A DNA stretch of 64,000 bases, taken from the NCBI RefSeq assembly GCF_000340565.2, contig NZ_CP007203.1:5112807-5176806 (forward strand), read 5' to 3'. Within the stretch, counting starts at the first letter, position 1. Each line of letters opens with the position of its first letter. Made by a program: the position numbers and the translations under genes. The notes beneath the pieces are model-generated. The model was given only the letters and a program-made list of their open reading frames with translations. It was not told the origin of the DNA and did not search any database. Below, in pieces: positions 10,418 to 20,500 of the stretch. This DNA is from Nodularia spumigena CCY9414 (GTDB taxonomy: Bacteria > Cyanobacteriota > Cyanobacteriia > Cyanobacteriales > Nostocaceae).

Positions 10418-11779
10418 TCAATTACCCAAATTGAGAGTTCTAGCGATAACTGCCAAACTTTCCTCAAAAAGTGACTCCCGACCCCAACGCTGTACCTGTT
10501 GACTCAGCAAAGCCTCAGCCTTTTGTTCCGAAAGTGAACCCACCTGTTGAAACAGACCAGCAGCTTGTGCGCCACCGTGGGTTTCCATTCGCATACAACC
10601 GCCTGTTTCTGAACAAATTACTGTACCACAATCTGCTTCCAAATTTGTTGAACTCAGACGGATAGCAATTATATCACCCAGAACTTCACCGACATCAGCA
10701 ACTGGAACTCCAGCTAACTCAGCTTCCACCTGTCGCTGGTCTTGGGAAACAAAACGAATTTGAGTGATTTCATAATCTCCCGTTTCCTTTTTATACGAAA
10801 CTGGCGACCATTCTAACCGACTTGCCAACCAACCCAAAAACAGCAAAGCTTGGGCAGGATTGCCTTTTTCATAGTCAATCGTCACCCGGTCAATTTCCTT
10901 GAGTGCAGCGCGACGATGGGGTGAGTCATAAGCTTGAGCCGTCAATTCTTGCCATGCTGACAACCGTCGCCAGTTCAAATCAGCCAAAGGAATATTAGCT
11001 TTTACCAACTCTTGCAGACTGAGTAAATCAGTTTCAGGTTCGTTAAAGTCGCAAGAATCAACAATCACATTATTGCAAATTCCCGCCAATCGCTTGAATA
11101 GATTGTTATTGGGGTCTGGTGTCGCCTTCCACCAAAGAAACTTCGGCAAACCGCCAATTAATAAAGCCGGAATCATACCTCCGACTCGTTCCAAAGCAGC
11201 AGCAGTTCCACTCAAAGTAATGTATTCACAACAAATGAGTGTACTTGAGGATTGCTTTTGAATTGGACAGTAGGCAGAAACTTGAGCTTTTACCCCTTCA
11301 TCTTCCCCAGTAATGGGGAACAAAGCAATAATCCGGCAGGGATTACGCAGAGCAATTTCATCCGCAATCGTGGGACTTGCGGGACTGAAGTTATAGGAAG
11401 CACTTTCTCCTGTTTCTGTATTCCCCTGACGTTTAGCGAATTCCTCCCGCAATAAAGCCAAAGTTTCCGGTGTCGCGGTACCAGTTTCCGGTAGTCCATA
11501 TTTAACTTGTACTTGCCGTAGCGCCGCCGCCATTTGTGGACCGAGAATGCCATCAATCGGGCCTTCATAAAACCCCAACGCCGCTAACAGATACTGAGTT
11601 TCTTCTGGTTCGTAAACCACCAAAGTAAATGTTGTCGCCCTAGTAGCAGCAGGAAGCCCACCGTCATCACCGCTAATACCGTAACTTTGCCAAATTTGAT
11701 TCAGTTCCGTTTCTATTTCGGTCAGCGAAATATCCTTTGGTGCCTGAAGCGAAAAAATTGTAGGTGCTTGGGAAATCAT
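10418..11779 (-). CDS. opcA: Glucose-6-phosphate dehydrogenase assembly protein OpcA
   Basis: The 453-residue protein matches cyanobacterial OpcA, the allosteric effector that promotes assembly and redox-sensitive activation of glucose-6-phosphate dehydrogenase. Near the N-terminus it carries a peptidoglycan-binding-like fold (LGFYEGPIDGILGPQMAAAL), a feature of cyanobacterial OpcA. The rest matches the OpcA region, with blocks such as LLIGGLPKFLWWKATPDP, FLGWLASRLEW and ETHGGAQAAGLFQQ. It lies 86 bp downstream of zwf on the same strand; that spacer is filled by a cattggt-type tandem repeat. The order fbp-tal-zwf-opcA is the conserved heterocyst-cyanobacterial arrangement, in which the oxidative pentose phosphate pathway supplies NADPH in the dark and in heterocysts. 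Confidence 0.93.
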   Translation of the reverse strand: MISQAPTIFSLQAPKDISLTEIETELNQIWQSYGISGDDGGLPAATRATTFTLVVYEPEETQYLLAALGFYEGPIDGILGPQMAAALRQVQVKYGLPETGTATPETLALLREEFAKRQGNTETGESASYNFSPASPTIADEIALRNPCRIIALFPITGEDEGVKAQVSAYCPIQKQSSSTLICCEYITLSGTAAALERVGGMIPALLIGGLPKFLWWKATPDPNNNLFKRLAGICNNVIVDSCDFNEPETDLLSLQELVKANIPLADLNWRRLSAWQELTAQAYDSPHRRAALKEIDRVTIDYEKGNPAQALLFLGWLASRLEWSPVSYKKETGDYEITQIRFVSQDQRQVEAELAGVPVADVGEVLGDIIAIRLSSTNLEADCGTVICSETGGCMRMETHGGAQAAGLFQQVGSLSEQKAEALLSQQVQRWGRESLFEESLAVIARTLNLGN

Positions 11780-11785
11780 AGTAGT

Positions 11786-11842
11786 TTAGTCATTGGTTGT
11801 TGGTCATTGGTCATTAGTCATTGGTCATTGGTCATTTATTTT
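11786..11842. repeat. STRR between zwf and opcA
   Basis: A degenerate heptamer array of ggtcatt / agtcatt / ggttgtt units fills most of the 86-bp spacer. It lies just upstream of the opcA start and could affect spacing or RNA processing, but no function is shown. Confidence 0.8.
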
Positions 11843-11865
11843 TACTAATAACTAATGACTCATTT

Positions 11866-13395
11866 CTACAGTCTGCGCCAGTTACGACCATCTTGGTTAA
11901 TTAACAATTCCGCTTCTGCGGGTTCCCAAGTACCAGCTTCATACCGAGGAATAGTAGCTGGGTCTGTGGGCGCATCCCAAACAGAAAGCGCCGGAGTTAC
12001 TATTTGCCAAGCTGCTTCAACTTCATCCGCCCGTGTAAACAAAGTTTGATCGCCCATCATACAATCTAGAAATAGGCGGTCATAGGCATCAGAAGTTGCT
12101 TGAATACCAAAGGAACCATAACTAAAGTCCATATCCACAGAACGAGTGCGGAATTCTGCCCCTGGCATTTTCACATCAAAACGTAAAGAAATTCCTTCAT
12201 TCGGTTGAATCCGCATTGCTAAAATGTTGGCATTTCGCTGTTGAGAAGCAGATTGAAACATCCGAGAAGGAACATCGCGGAAGTGAATGGAAATTTCACT
12301 GACTTTTTTCGGCATCCGCTTACCTGTCCGTAGGTAAAAAGGAACACCCTGCCAGCGCCAGTTGTCAACCATAAACTTCATGGCTACATAGGTGGGTGTC
12401 CCGGAATTGGGGTCAACGCCTGGTTCATCGTGATATCCTGGAACTTGCTTACCCTTCATCCAGCCACCACTATATTGACCGCGCACTGCTGAACGTGACA
12501 GATTGGGAACATCAGCTAAACGGGTAGCTTGCAGTACCTTAACTTTTTCCGTGCGGATACTATCGGCATCCATTGAGTTAGGTGCTTCCATTGCTGTCAA
12601 GCAATACAGTTGCATGAGGTGATTTTGCAACATATCCCTGAGTGCGCCGGCTTTTTCATAGTAACCAGCCCGGTCTTCTACCCCTACGGTTTCAGCTACA
12701 GTAATTTGTACGTGGTCAACAAATTGACGATTCCACAACGGTTCAAATATCGCATTGGCGAAGCGGAATACCAGCAGATTCTGAACTGTTTCTTTACCTA
12801 AGTAGTGGTCAATCCGGTAAACTTGATTTTCTTTGCAATATTTTTGCACTATTTGGTTCAGACTTTGAGCTGATGCTAAGTCCCGACCAAAGGGTTTTTC
12901 AATTACCAGACGATGCTTGTAGGGGTCGTCTAGCATTCCGCCTCCCCCTAGTTGTCTGATGGCTTCAGGAAAGAAGTTAGGCGCGACGGAAAGGTAGAAC
13001 ATCCGGTTTCCCCGTGTGTTCCGTTTTTCGTCTAATTCGCTTAAAAAGGTCTTCAGCTTTTGATAGCTTTCCGGTTTGTCTATGTCCCCAGGACAGTAGA
13101 ATAAACCTTTAGAGAAGTCTTGCCAAAGTTCGTCTAAAGGGACACTAGCATGAGCTTCTTCCATGCCCTTTTGCATTTGTTCCCGAAAATACTCATGAGT
13201 CCACTCTCGACGTGCCACGCCGACAATAGTCGTCTCTGGTGGGATGCGTCCTTCTCGCCGCAATTTGTAAAGTGCTGGCACTAATTTACGCCAGGTAAGG
13301 TCGCCAGAAGCGCCAAAGATGACTATAATTTGGGGTTCGGGCATCCCTTGCTGTTGCAGACCAACGCGCAAGGGATTTTCTAGCAAACTAACCAT
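11866..13395 (-). CDS. zwf: Glucose-6-phosphate 1-dehydrogenase
   Basis: The 509-residue enzyme oxidises glucose 6-phosphate to 6-phosphogluconolactone with NADP+. It shows the Rossmann motif [16 protein letters not shown], the catalytic-site motif [10 protein letters not shown] (Lys of the EKPFG block and His of RIDHY), and the C-terminal structural-NADP region. Length is standard. It lies in the order fbp-tal-zwf-opcA with an 82-bp gap to tal. Cyanobacterial Zwf is controlled by OpcA and thioredoxin (family knowledge). No anomalies were seen. Confidence 0.97.
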   Translation of the reverse strand: MVSLLENPLRVGLQQQGMPEPQIIVIFGASGDLTWRKLVPALYKLRREGRIPPETTIVGVARREWTHEYFREQMQKGMEEAHASVPLDELWQDFSKGLFYCPGDIDKPESYQKLKTFLSELDEKRNTRGNRMFYLSVAPNFFPEAIRQLGGGGMLDDPYKHRLVIEKPFGRDLASAQSLNQIVQKYCKENQVYRIDHYLGKETVQNLLVFRFANAIFEPLWNRQFVDHVQITVAETVGVEDRAGYYEKAGALRDMLQNHLMQLYCLTAMEAPNSMDADSIRTEKVKVLQATRLADVPNLSRSAVRGQYSGGWMKGKQVPGYHDEPGVDPNSGTPTYVAMKFMVDNWRWQGVPFYLRTGKRMPKKVSEISIHFRDVPSRMFQSASQQRNANILAMRIQPNEGISLRFDVKMPGAEFRTRSVDMDFSYGSFGIQATSDAYDRLFLDCMMGDQTLFTRADEVEAAWQIVTPALSVWDAPTDPATIPRYEAGTWEPAEAELLINQDGRNWRRL

Positions 13396-13477
13396 AGAAG
13401 TTTTCAGTGGGGTGTTGTGTGGTGTGTTAATTAGACGCTTTCAAATCGCGTCTACAAAAGAGTTGTGCGTTTAAGGT

Positions 13478-14644
13478 CTATACTGGCGACAATAACTTGA
13501 CTTTGTTTTCTAAAGAGTTCATCAAGGACTCGTAAGGTTTAACGAATTTGTCAATACCTTCAACTAATAGTTCCTCCATGACCACATTTAGATCAATGTT
13601 AATGTCTGGATCTTTGAGGCTTTCCATCAGCTGGTAAGCTTCTTCAACGTCTGTTTCTAAGCGATTAGCGACATCGCAATGGTCAATACAAGCGGCAATT
13701 GTCGCCGGGGGTAAGGTGTTAACGGTGTCAAGGCCAATTAACTCTTCAACATACATGACATCTTTGTATTTTGGGTCTTTGGTGCTGGTGCTAGCCCAAA
13801 GTAACCGTTGTACGTTAGCTCCTTTTGCTGCTAAGGATTGCCATCTGTCGCTTTGAATAATTTTTTTGTATTCCTGGTACGCAATCTTAGCGTTAGCGAT
13901 TCCTACGGAGAGCTTCGCTAACGCCACCTTCCCCCTCACAGCTTGCAGTTTTGCCTGGTGGGAGATATCATCAATACCACGCTTCAATTTTTCATCAATT
14001 TTGGCATCAACGTTGCTATCAATGCGACTGAGAAAGAAGCTAGCCACGGCAGCAATTTTGCTAATATCTTTACCCTGTGCTAACCGTTTTTCTAAGCCAC
14101 ACATATAAGCCTCTGCTGTGTTGATGTAACTATCGACTGAAAACAGCAGCGTGGTATTAATATTAATACCTTCAGCGATCGCCTGTTCCACTGCTGGTAA
14201 ACCAGCTACTGTACCAGGAATTTTCACCATCAAATTTTCCCGCCCAATTTCTTGAAAATAGCGCCGGGCTTGCGCTATTGATGCTTCCGTATCATGGGCG
14301 ATGGTTGGCGGTACTTCTATACTAACGTAACCATCGAGTCTATTCGATGCTTCATATACAGGGCGCAGCATATCACAAGCGTTGCGAATATCTGCAAAAA
14401 CGAGGGATTCGTAAATTTTGTATGTAGGTAATCCAGCGCGAATACCAGCTTCGATATCGGCATCATACATCGCATTGTTAGATATGGCCGTTTCAAAGAT
14501 GGCTGGGTTAGAAGTAATCCCAGAGATACCCTGATTCTCTACCAAGTCTTTGAGTTCACCTGATTGAATAACCTCACGGTTCAAGTTATCCATCCAGATA
14601 CTTTGACCATATTGTTTAATCTCTAGTAAATGATTGGTCGCCAT
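13478..14644 (-). CDS. tal: Transaldolase
   Basis: The 388-residue protein moves a dihydroxyacetone unit between sugar phosphates in the pentose phosphate pathway. Family motifs are clear: NLNREVIQSGELKDLV, GISGITSNPAIFETAIS, ENLMVKIPGT (containing the Schiff-base Lys) and NINTTLLFSVDSY. It reads as the long TalB/Tal-type of cyanobacteria and Actinobacteria. An unusual nine-residue piece (LAKLSVGIA) sits before NAKIAYQEYKK. The DNA there is a palindromic repeat (13890-13924), which looks like an in-frame repeat insertion. It is the second gene of the fbp-tal-zwf-opcA group. Confidence 0.95.
   Translation of the reverse strand: MATNHLLEIKQYGQSIWMDNLNREVIQSGELKDLVENQGISGITSNPAIFETAISNNAMYDADIEAGIRAGLPTYKIYESLVFADIRNACDMLRPVYEASNRLDGYVSIEVPPTIAHDTEASIAQARRYFQEIGRENLMVKIPGTVAGLPAVEQAIAEGININTTLLFSVDSYINTAEAYMCGLEKRLAQGKDISKIAAVASFFLSRIDSNVDAKIDEKLKRGIDDISHQAKLQAVRGKVALAKLSVGIANAKIAYQEYKKIIQSDRWQSLAAKGANVQRLLWASTSTKDPKYKDVMYVEELIGLDTVNTLPPATIAACIDHCDVANRLETDVEEAYQLMESLKDPDINIDLNVVMEELLVEGIDKFVKPYESLMNSLENKVKLLSPV
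13890..13924. repeat. Palindromic repeat inside tal
   Basis: Perfect 10-bp arms (gcgttagcga / tcgctaacgc) enclose a 15-base loop (ttcctacggagagct). The element is read in frame through tal. The arm and loop resemble iterated palindromes of Nostocales spacers (general recollection). Confidence 0.75.
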
Positions 14645-14969
14645 AGCTCTAAATTTACTCCTGTTAATGATGTTTCTAAGTGAAAGAACGCAAAATACAT
14701 CTGATGTTGATGCTTACTGTTGAATTGTGGCGTTACTAATCACTTATGACATCGACCAGCTGAGGTAATTTTTAATTCATCACCAGGGCTATTGTGCATC
14801 CCCAATCCCAAATATTATCCAATCACACAGCCAAAATTCACTTCTCATTACTGGTAGAGGTTTATCCTATCTCATCCCGCGCCGTCTAAATAAAAGACAC
14901 ATTACACGTCAAATTGCTGACTTTTGACTTTTGACTTTTGACTTTTGAATTCCGCCTTCAGGCGGCTGG
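14645..14969. other. fbp-tal spacer with hairpin and STRR
   Basis: The 325-bp spacer contains a cttttga/gactttt heptamer array (about 14920-14950). Directly after the fbp stop is a ccgcc-ttca-ggcgg hairpin (14952-14965) that is followed on the minus strand by only a weak T tract. The hairpin might attenuate transcription between fbp and tal. No gene was seen. Confidence 0.6.
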
Positions 14970-16019
14970 TTAGTGTCCGTTTTGAATAAAAGACTCAACC
15001 TTAGCTACATCTTCTTTACTACCAATAATTAAAGGTGTGCGTTGATGCAGTTTCTTGGGTACTACATCTAAAATATCGACTAAACCTGTAGTCGCACGAC
15101 CACCAGCTTGTTCAATCAACATAGCCAAAGGAGCAGATTCATAAAGCAAGCGCAACTTACCTTCTGGGCTTTGAATTGTGCCTGGATAGAGAAAAACGCC
15201 ACCTTGAACTAAAATTCGATGAATATCACTCACCATCGCGCCACTATAACGAGCCGTATAGCCTTCAGTCCGATGGACGTAGCGGATATATTCCCGCATT
15301 GATTCTTCCCACTGCCAAAAATTCCCTTCGTTCACGCTGTAAACAGAACCGTGGTTAGGAATTGTGATATTTTCCTCCGACAGGATAAATTCCCCTAAGC
15401 TGGGGTCAAGGGTAAAAGAATGAACGCCATTACCCATAGTATAGACCAGCATTGTGCTAGGGCCATACAGTATATATCCGGCAGCGATTTGCTTACGTCC
15501 GTTGGTTAAAAGGTCAGTGGCTTTGTGATCAATATCATCGCCTTGTTGTTGACGAATAGAGAAAATCGAACCCAAACTCAGATTAGTATCTGTGTTCGAT
15601 GAGCCATCAATGGGGTCATAAAGCAAAGTATAGCGACCAACTGGGCAGTTTTCCGGGATATAGTAGGGTTCTTCCATTTCCTCGGAAGCGAGGCGACAGA
15701 CTAAGCCACTTTGCTTAAACACCGAGATAAATACGTCATTGGCATAGACATCCATCTTTTTGACAGATTCGCCTTGGACATTCACATCTCCTGAAAATCC
15801 CAGCACACCTTCCATTAAACCAGCACGGCTAAGACGACGAGCCACCAGCTTACCCGCCAAACCAATGCGATTCATCAGCATACTCAAGTCTTGTGCATCT
15901 GCTCCAAAACTTTGCATTTGCTGGAGTACGTGACGCGATAATGTTGTACAATCACGATCTAAGTTTTTATCTGTGGCATCATTCATAGACAAATCTAGAG
16001 ATTCTGGTGCTTGAGTCAT
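14970..16019 (-). CDS. fbp: Fructose-1,6-bisphosphatase class 1
   Basis: The 349-residue enzyme dephosphorylates fructose 1,6-bisphosphate in gluconeogenesis and the Calvin cycle. The metal- and substrate-binding motif [19 protein letters not shown] is intact, as are [18 protein letters not shown] and [21 protein letters not shown] purine-rich site (agggaata) precedes the ATG. It leads the fbp-tal-zwf-opcA set, consistent with recycling of pentose phosphate products back to glucose 6-phosphate for another turn of the oxidative pathway. Confidence 0.96.
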   Translation of the reverse strand: MTQAPESLDLSMNDATDKNLDRDCTTLSRHVLQQMQSFGADAQDLSMLMNRIGLAGKLVARRLSRAGLMEGVLGFSGDVNVQGESVKKMDVYANDVFISVFKQSGLVCRLASEEMEEPYYIPENCPVGRYTLLYDPIDGSSNTDTNLSLGSIFSIRQQQGDDIDHKATDLLTNGRKQIAAGYILYGPSTMLVYTMGNGVHSFTLDPSLGEFILSEENITIPNHGSVYSVNEGNFWQWEESMREYIRYVHRTEGYTARYSGAMVSDIHRILVQGGVFLYPGTIQSPEGKLRLLYESAPLAMLIEQAGGRATTGLVDILDVVPKKLHQRTPLIIGSKEDVAKVESFIQNGH

Positions 16020-17177
16020 TTTTGTTATTCCCTAGCTTTTTGCTTGTGGGTCAGGTTTATCAATGGCAATTTTTAATTGCTGCCTCTATCTTAGAAAGGT
16101 ATTTTGATATCTTAAATATGATTTTAGATAAACTAAAGAATTGAAATTTTGGGGCGGCTTTTCCAAGAACCGCAAAGGCTCGGAGATTTTCGCTATTTTC
16201 GTAGGTTGGGTGACGCTCTCGCTAACCCACCATCAATAATCACCGCAAACTGATAGTAAATGTCGAAAATAGCAGTTTTTCATAGTTTTTCAATAAAAGG
16301 CTCTCATCGTTTCTCAAAGGAACAACTCAGCGCTAAACACTTTGGTTATGCTCAGTAACAATTGAAGGTGGGTTACGCTGCGCTAACGCACCCTACTGGC
16401 GTGGCAAGCTTAAAATAGTGCAATAGACAAAACTTTTGTGGGGGAGGGCAAGGACTGCCCGCCCAGAACAGGCAAGATGCCTGTTCCACAAGAAAATAAT
16501 TATAATGCAATAGAAAATGTTCGTAGTTGCGCTTTAGCGCGATTTCACTTAGAAATCTAATGCACTGTTTTAGCCTTGTCACACCACTACTTTATTGTTT
16601 CTAGTAAAGTTTAGCAAGTTAATCTTGGGTAACTAGAGAACAATATGCTATAATAACAAATTTAGTTAATTAATAATCTTGTTTGTTACTCTCCGTCAAG
16701 GGTTTTCGGCATATTATTTATAACTGATTGTGACATTTTTAAAAGTATGAGGTTTTACAATCTTTCATAACAACAAATTAGAAGTGCTGATATGTTTTTT
16801 GGTATACATTTTTTGCTGCTATTGTCACGAATTTTGACTTGACTGCAAAAGTATAGTAATCCGCTTTGATTTTTGATAGCTTGCGTGTCGTAGCCATACT
16901 TACTTGCGTAGGTGGTCCGTAGTCCGTGGTCTGTGGTCCGTGGGAAACAGCTTTTTGAGTTGTAAGCGCAAAGCGCAGGCTACGCCAACAGAAATCAAAT
17001 AGGAGTCCTATATTTTGAATCAATGCATTAATATAGGGCAGGCAAGATGCCTACCCCACAAGAATTTTTTTAAACAGGACTGAGTAGAAATCTATCGCAT
17101 CTTTGCTGTTGTCCGTTCCCCAGTTCTAACCCCACCTGTGAATTCTGGGTTAGTGGATTTTGAGATGCGCTGAAATT
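16020..17177. other. Long repeat-bearing spacer upstream of fbp
   Basis: This 1.16-kb AT-rich spacer should carry the fbp promoter near 16020-16140, but no clear -35/-10 pair could be assigned. Further out it holds an inverted-repeat element (16192-16273), a ggtgggttacgctgcgctaa foldback (16366-16401), and two ggcaagatgcc-type units with ccacaagaa ends (16431-16497 and about 17035-17065); a related ggcatcttgcc site is near 10386. A ccgtggtc-type tandem lies at about 16906-16945. No convincing gene is present. Confidence 0.6.
16192..16273. repeat. 82-bp MITE-like element
   Basis: Exact 10-bp ends gctattttcg (16192-16201) and cgaaaatagc (16264-16273) bound an internal ggttgggtg...aacccacc foldback. 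It has no coding capacity. Confidence 0.6.
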
Positions 17178-17396
17178 TCAGTCAATGGAAATTTGCTGAG
17201 GCCCGGTAGCTTTGCCATTGTGAGCTTCATTAGTTGGGGTAGTATAACCAGTTGAGTTGATTTGTTTATCCAGCCAGCTTTTTACGGGGTCATCCTTGAG
17301 GTTGAGTCTTAGCACACCAGAAAACAATCCCCCCATAAATGAAACTGGGTGCTTGGTCAATTGTTTAAATATTGGTGACAATTCATCAATGAACAT
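17178..17396 (-). CDS. Small hypothetical protein
   Basis: The 72-residue frame is preceded by a good ribosome-binding site (aggaga, 9 bases before the ATG on the minus strand). The product starts MFIDELSPIFKQLTKHPVSF and has an amphipathic N-terminal half (GGLFSGVLRLNLKDDPVKSWLDKQ) and a polar, Gly/Thr-rich tail. I think similar short proteins occur in other cyanobacteria but cannot verify this. No transmembrane segment or known catalytic motif is visible. It lies downstream of nrdJ but is separated from it by a strong terminator, so it is probably transcribed alone. Confidence 0.65.
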   Translation of the reverse strand: MFIDELSPIFKQLTKHPVSFMGGLFSGVLRLNLKDDPVKSWLDKQINSTGYTTPTNEAHNGKATGPQQISID

Positions 17397-17476
17397 ATTT
17401 CAGTGTCTCCTGTTGTTTGAATTGATCGTAACCTGGAAAGTTAAACACGCGATGAATCGCTTCTCTACAAAGAAAT

Positions 17477-17520
17477 GGGGAAGAAGCAGGGGAGTTCCAA
17501 ATCTCCCCTGCTTCTTCCCC
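17477..17520 (-). terminator. Strong hairpin terminator of nrdJ
   Basis: A perfect 18-bp stem (ggggaagaagcaggggag at 17477-17494, complement at 17503-17520) with an 8-base loop begins 5 bases past the nrdJ stop. On the minus strand it is followed by a moderately T-rich stretch (atttctttg). The arms are made of the same ggagcagggg-type motifs seen in the STRR at 50384-50520. Confidence 0.75.
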
Positions 17521-17525
17521 TATCT

Positions 17526-20500
17526 CTAGGACATTGGCCCCTGGTCGGGAAACATACACTTGTCAGAGTCACAGCCACTGGGGCCAGCTTCTGTTAACTC
17601 CCCGGAGTCATAGCGGCTGAGAACTGCACAGAAATCATCTGTGTTGCGTCGCTCTTTCACTTCTTGACTTAAAAGCTCATAGGTGAGTTTGTCTATTGGC
17701 TCAAATGGTAGTCTGGGGAATGATTGCAAGTCGTCAAACCGGGCTAAAAGTGCGGCTGAAATATAGCCTTCATCATTTTGGATGGTTTCGTAAATCTTCT
17801 GTCCCAGTCCTTCGACTTCTTCAGACCGCAATTCTAAGGTTGCTGATGTGTTGTGAGTCACATACCAGCGCTGAACTTGGAGGACAAAATCAAATTGAGC
17901 TAGTACAGAGAACTGAGAAACATCAATTTGGTCGGCTCCTGGTAAATCAGCCCAAGATACAGCTACGGGGATTTCTACCAGCCATTCACTAACGCGAGGA
18001 TCAAAAGGATCATTTAATAAGTTTCCCTGTTCATCTTTGTCAGATTGAGAGGGGATTACACTGTAACCGTAGTCAATGCAGGCTAGGGCTACGGGGTCAT
18101 TTTTGCCAAAAGTGATTCGGCGAATAAATCTTTGGGCTTTGGGGGGATGCCAGCCCGAACTAGCGCCGGTGAGCAATGATTTAGTGCCACTGGGTTGGAC
18201 TGTAGTACAGCGATTGGGTCGTTTTATTTGATGGCGATCGCAATATTCCCACACAACTCGATGCACCGTATCTTTCCAGAAGGTTAAATATTTCTGTTCC
18301 TCCTGCTTAAAGGCTAATCCTTGGGGAGTTTCCGGTCTTCCTTCTGACCACCAATGCAGCCAGTCAACACCAAAAGCATGAACAAAGAAATCAAATAAAC
18401 CTGTGAAAGAAACCCCCACAATCGGGTCAAGTTCTCGACTATATTGATAGCGAGGTTCTAGGAATTTGTGATTTAAAAGTGCTGCTACAGATATAGCCCC
18501 AGCCGTAAAAGCCTCCTCTTGTTCTTTATAGTTCTTGGGATCAATTTGATTTAAGTGTATCTCCGCCAAGTTACAGTGAAAATTGCTACCAATAATTTCT
18601 CCGCAGTTGTGAGTAATACAACCGTTAGCAATGAAGGAATGAGTCAGGGGAACATGAAGATCATAAACAGGTTCTTCGCCAAATTCTTCTATGCTTTGAA
18701 CTTTTGAACTGAACCTACGACTAATAATAGCTTGACTATATTTCCTTGATGATGGCTTGTTAGCTAGTGTTGCTAAACGTCCTTGCTTATCAGGTGTGAG
18801 AGGAAAACCAATAAATTCCCAAAATTTTCTGGCTTCATTTCCTGAATAAATTATTAGTCTCCAGCTACCCCGATTTTGACTGATTTTTTTAGTTCCATCT
18901 TTTAATGTGTATGGAACTCCTATACTTCCTGGCTTTTGTTTGATTAGGAGACTACTTTTGATGCCTAAGTTAAGTAGAATGATCTGAATTTGACTTAGTA
19001 ATTGCCGTGAACGATTACGCAGTTCAATATTTCTACCTTTGACATTCACGCAACCGTCTGCGGAAAACAATCCCTGTAGGAAACCAATGATTACGTCTCT
19101 TGATTGAGAGAAAAATTGATCCGGTAAACAGTCTTTTGACTGTACACCTAGTTTCTTGAGAAATGAATCCATTAAAAATGAGCCACTATGAAATGTATAA
19201 ACACCTTTCACTAGACTTGGCTTGTGACTATAACCTGTCAAAGATTCCACGGCGGAGTTCAAAAGAGGAAAAGCAGTTTCGTATTCATTTGTATTGATGT
19301 AGAATACAGCGTCTAATCCTTTAGAACCCTTGTAAATTGAGCCATCACCGTATAACCAACCAAGCATTTGTGCTTGTTCAACCGTGATAGTACCCTGACC
19401 AAAGTATCCTGCTCCTTTTTGGATATAGATATGATGCTCAGATGTTAAGTCTTTAGTTGTTACCCATCCGTGATTGGTAAAGTGTTGATGTTCAGCCGTG
19501 CATCTCATTTGCTGGCCATTTGCTAAACTAATTACATAAGTTGTTTGTACTCCTGTAGGAAAAGCGATCGCATCAGTTAATTTGACTCCATCTAATCCTA
19601 CAGAACGCAAGTCAACTAAAGCTTGAAATGGTTTACCAACTAAATCTTTAATGGGTACTAATCCCTGATTAGTAGATACTAGGGTATCACCTGCATGACA
19701 GGGGTTTAAGCCGTATCTACCCAAACGATGTTTTAATTCTGGAGCATCAATATTTGGGTAACGTTCTTGTATCCATTCTTTAGCTTTTCCTTCGTGATAT
19801 GCTTGCAGAAATTCTGTTTTCAGTTCTGGTGTATTTAGCAAATCACAGTTGGATCGAGCGACTGCTTCTCCTGCCCATTGAATCGCACCTTCGCCACTGT
19901 AATACTGTTTGCGAACAGCTTCTACACATTCTTCTAATGTGGGCTTATGGTGAAATACACGGCTATGGTTGGCCATGCGTAAAGCGTCACGCTCAGGATC
20001 AATGCGCCAGTTGCCATTTTCATCCTGTTGCCAGAGGTTATCTTTGGCAGTTGCGCCTTGTTCATCGTCAGAAACGAACTGACGAATCCCCGCACTTCTT
20101 CTAATATTACCTGCAACAATTGTCACAGCAGCTTGATCAATTAATAAACAGCATTCCACTGAATTTAATTGTCGTCCTCTGGCTTTATTGAGGATGGATA
20201 CACAACGCTGATAGAGTCCTGGCAACTTGATAGGATTAGCCACCCCGCCAAAGCCCTTGAGAGTTTCTCCTGACTGACGAACATCACTCAGATCAACGAC
20301 TACTTCCACTTCTGCTGTAAATCGTTCATCTGTGGAAAGTTCCAATAAGCTTTTATAGGATTCTACCCAACCTTCCCGGCTATCTCCCACATGGATGATA
20401 ACGTTGTTACCTTCTATTTCGGTTTGAGTGTATTCACGGCGTAATTCTGGAGATGTGCTACCAATTTCTCCATTTACCGTCACATTTAAGTAATTGCGGA

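Noticed and set aside
16373-16582. 69-codon minus-strand frame
   Set aside because: Made of dispersed foldback repeats (ggtgggttacgctgcgctaa and ggcaagatgcc units), so not a gene.
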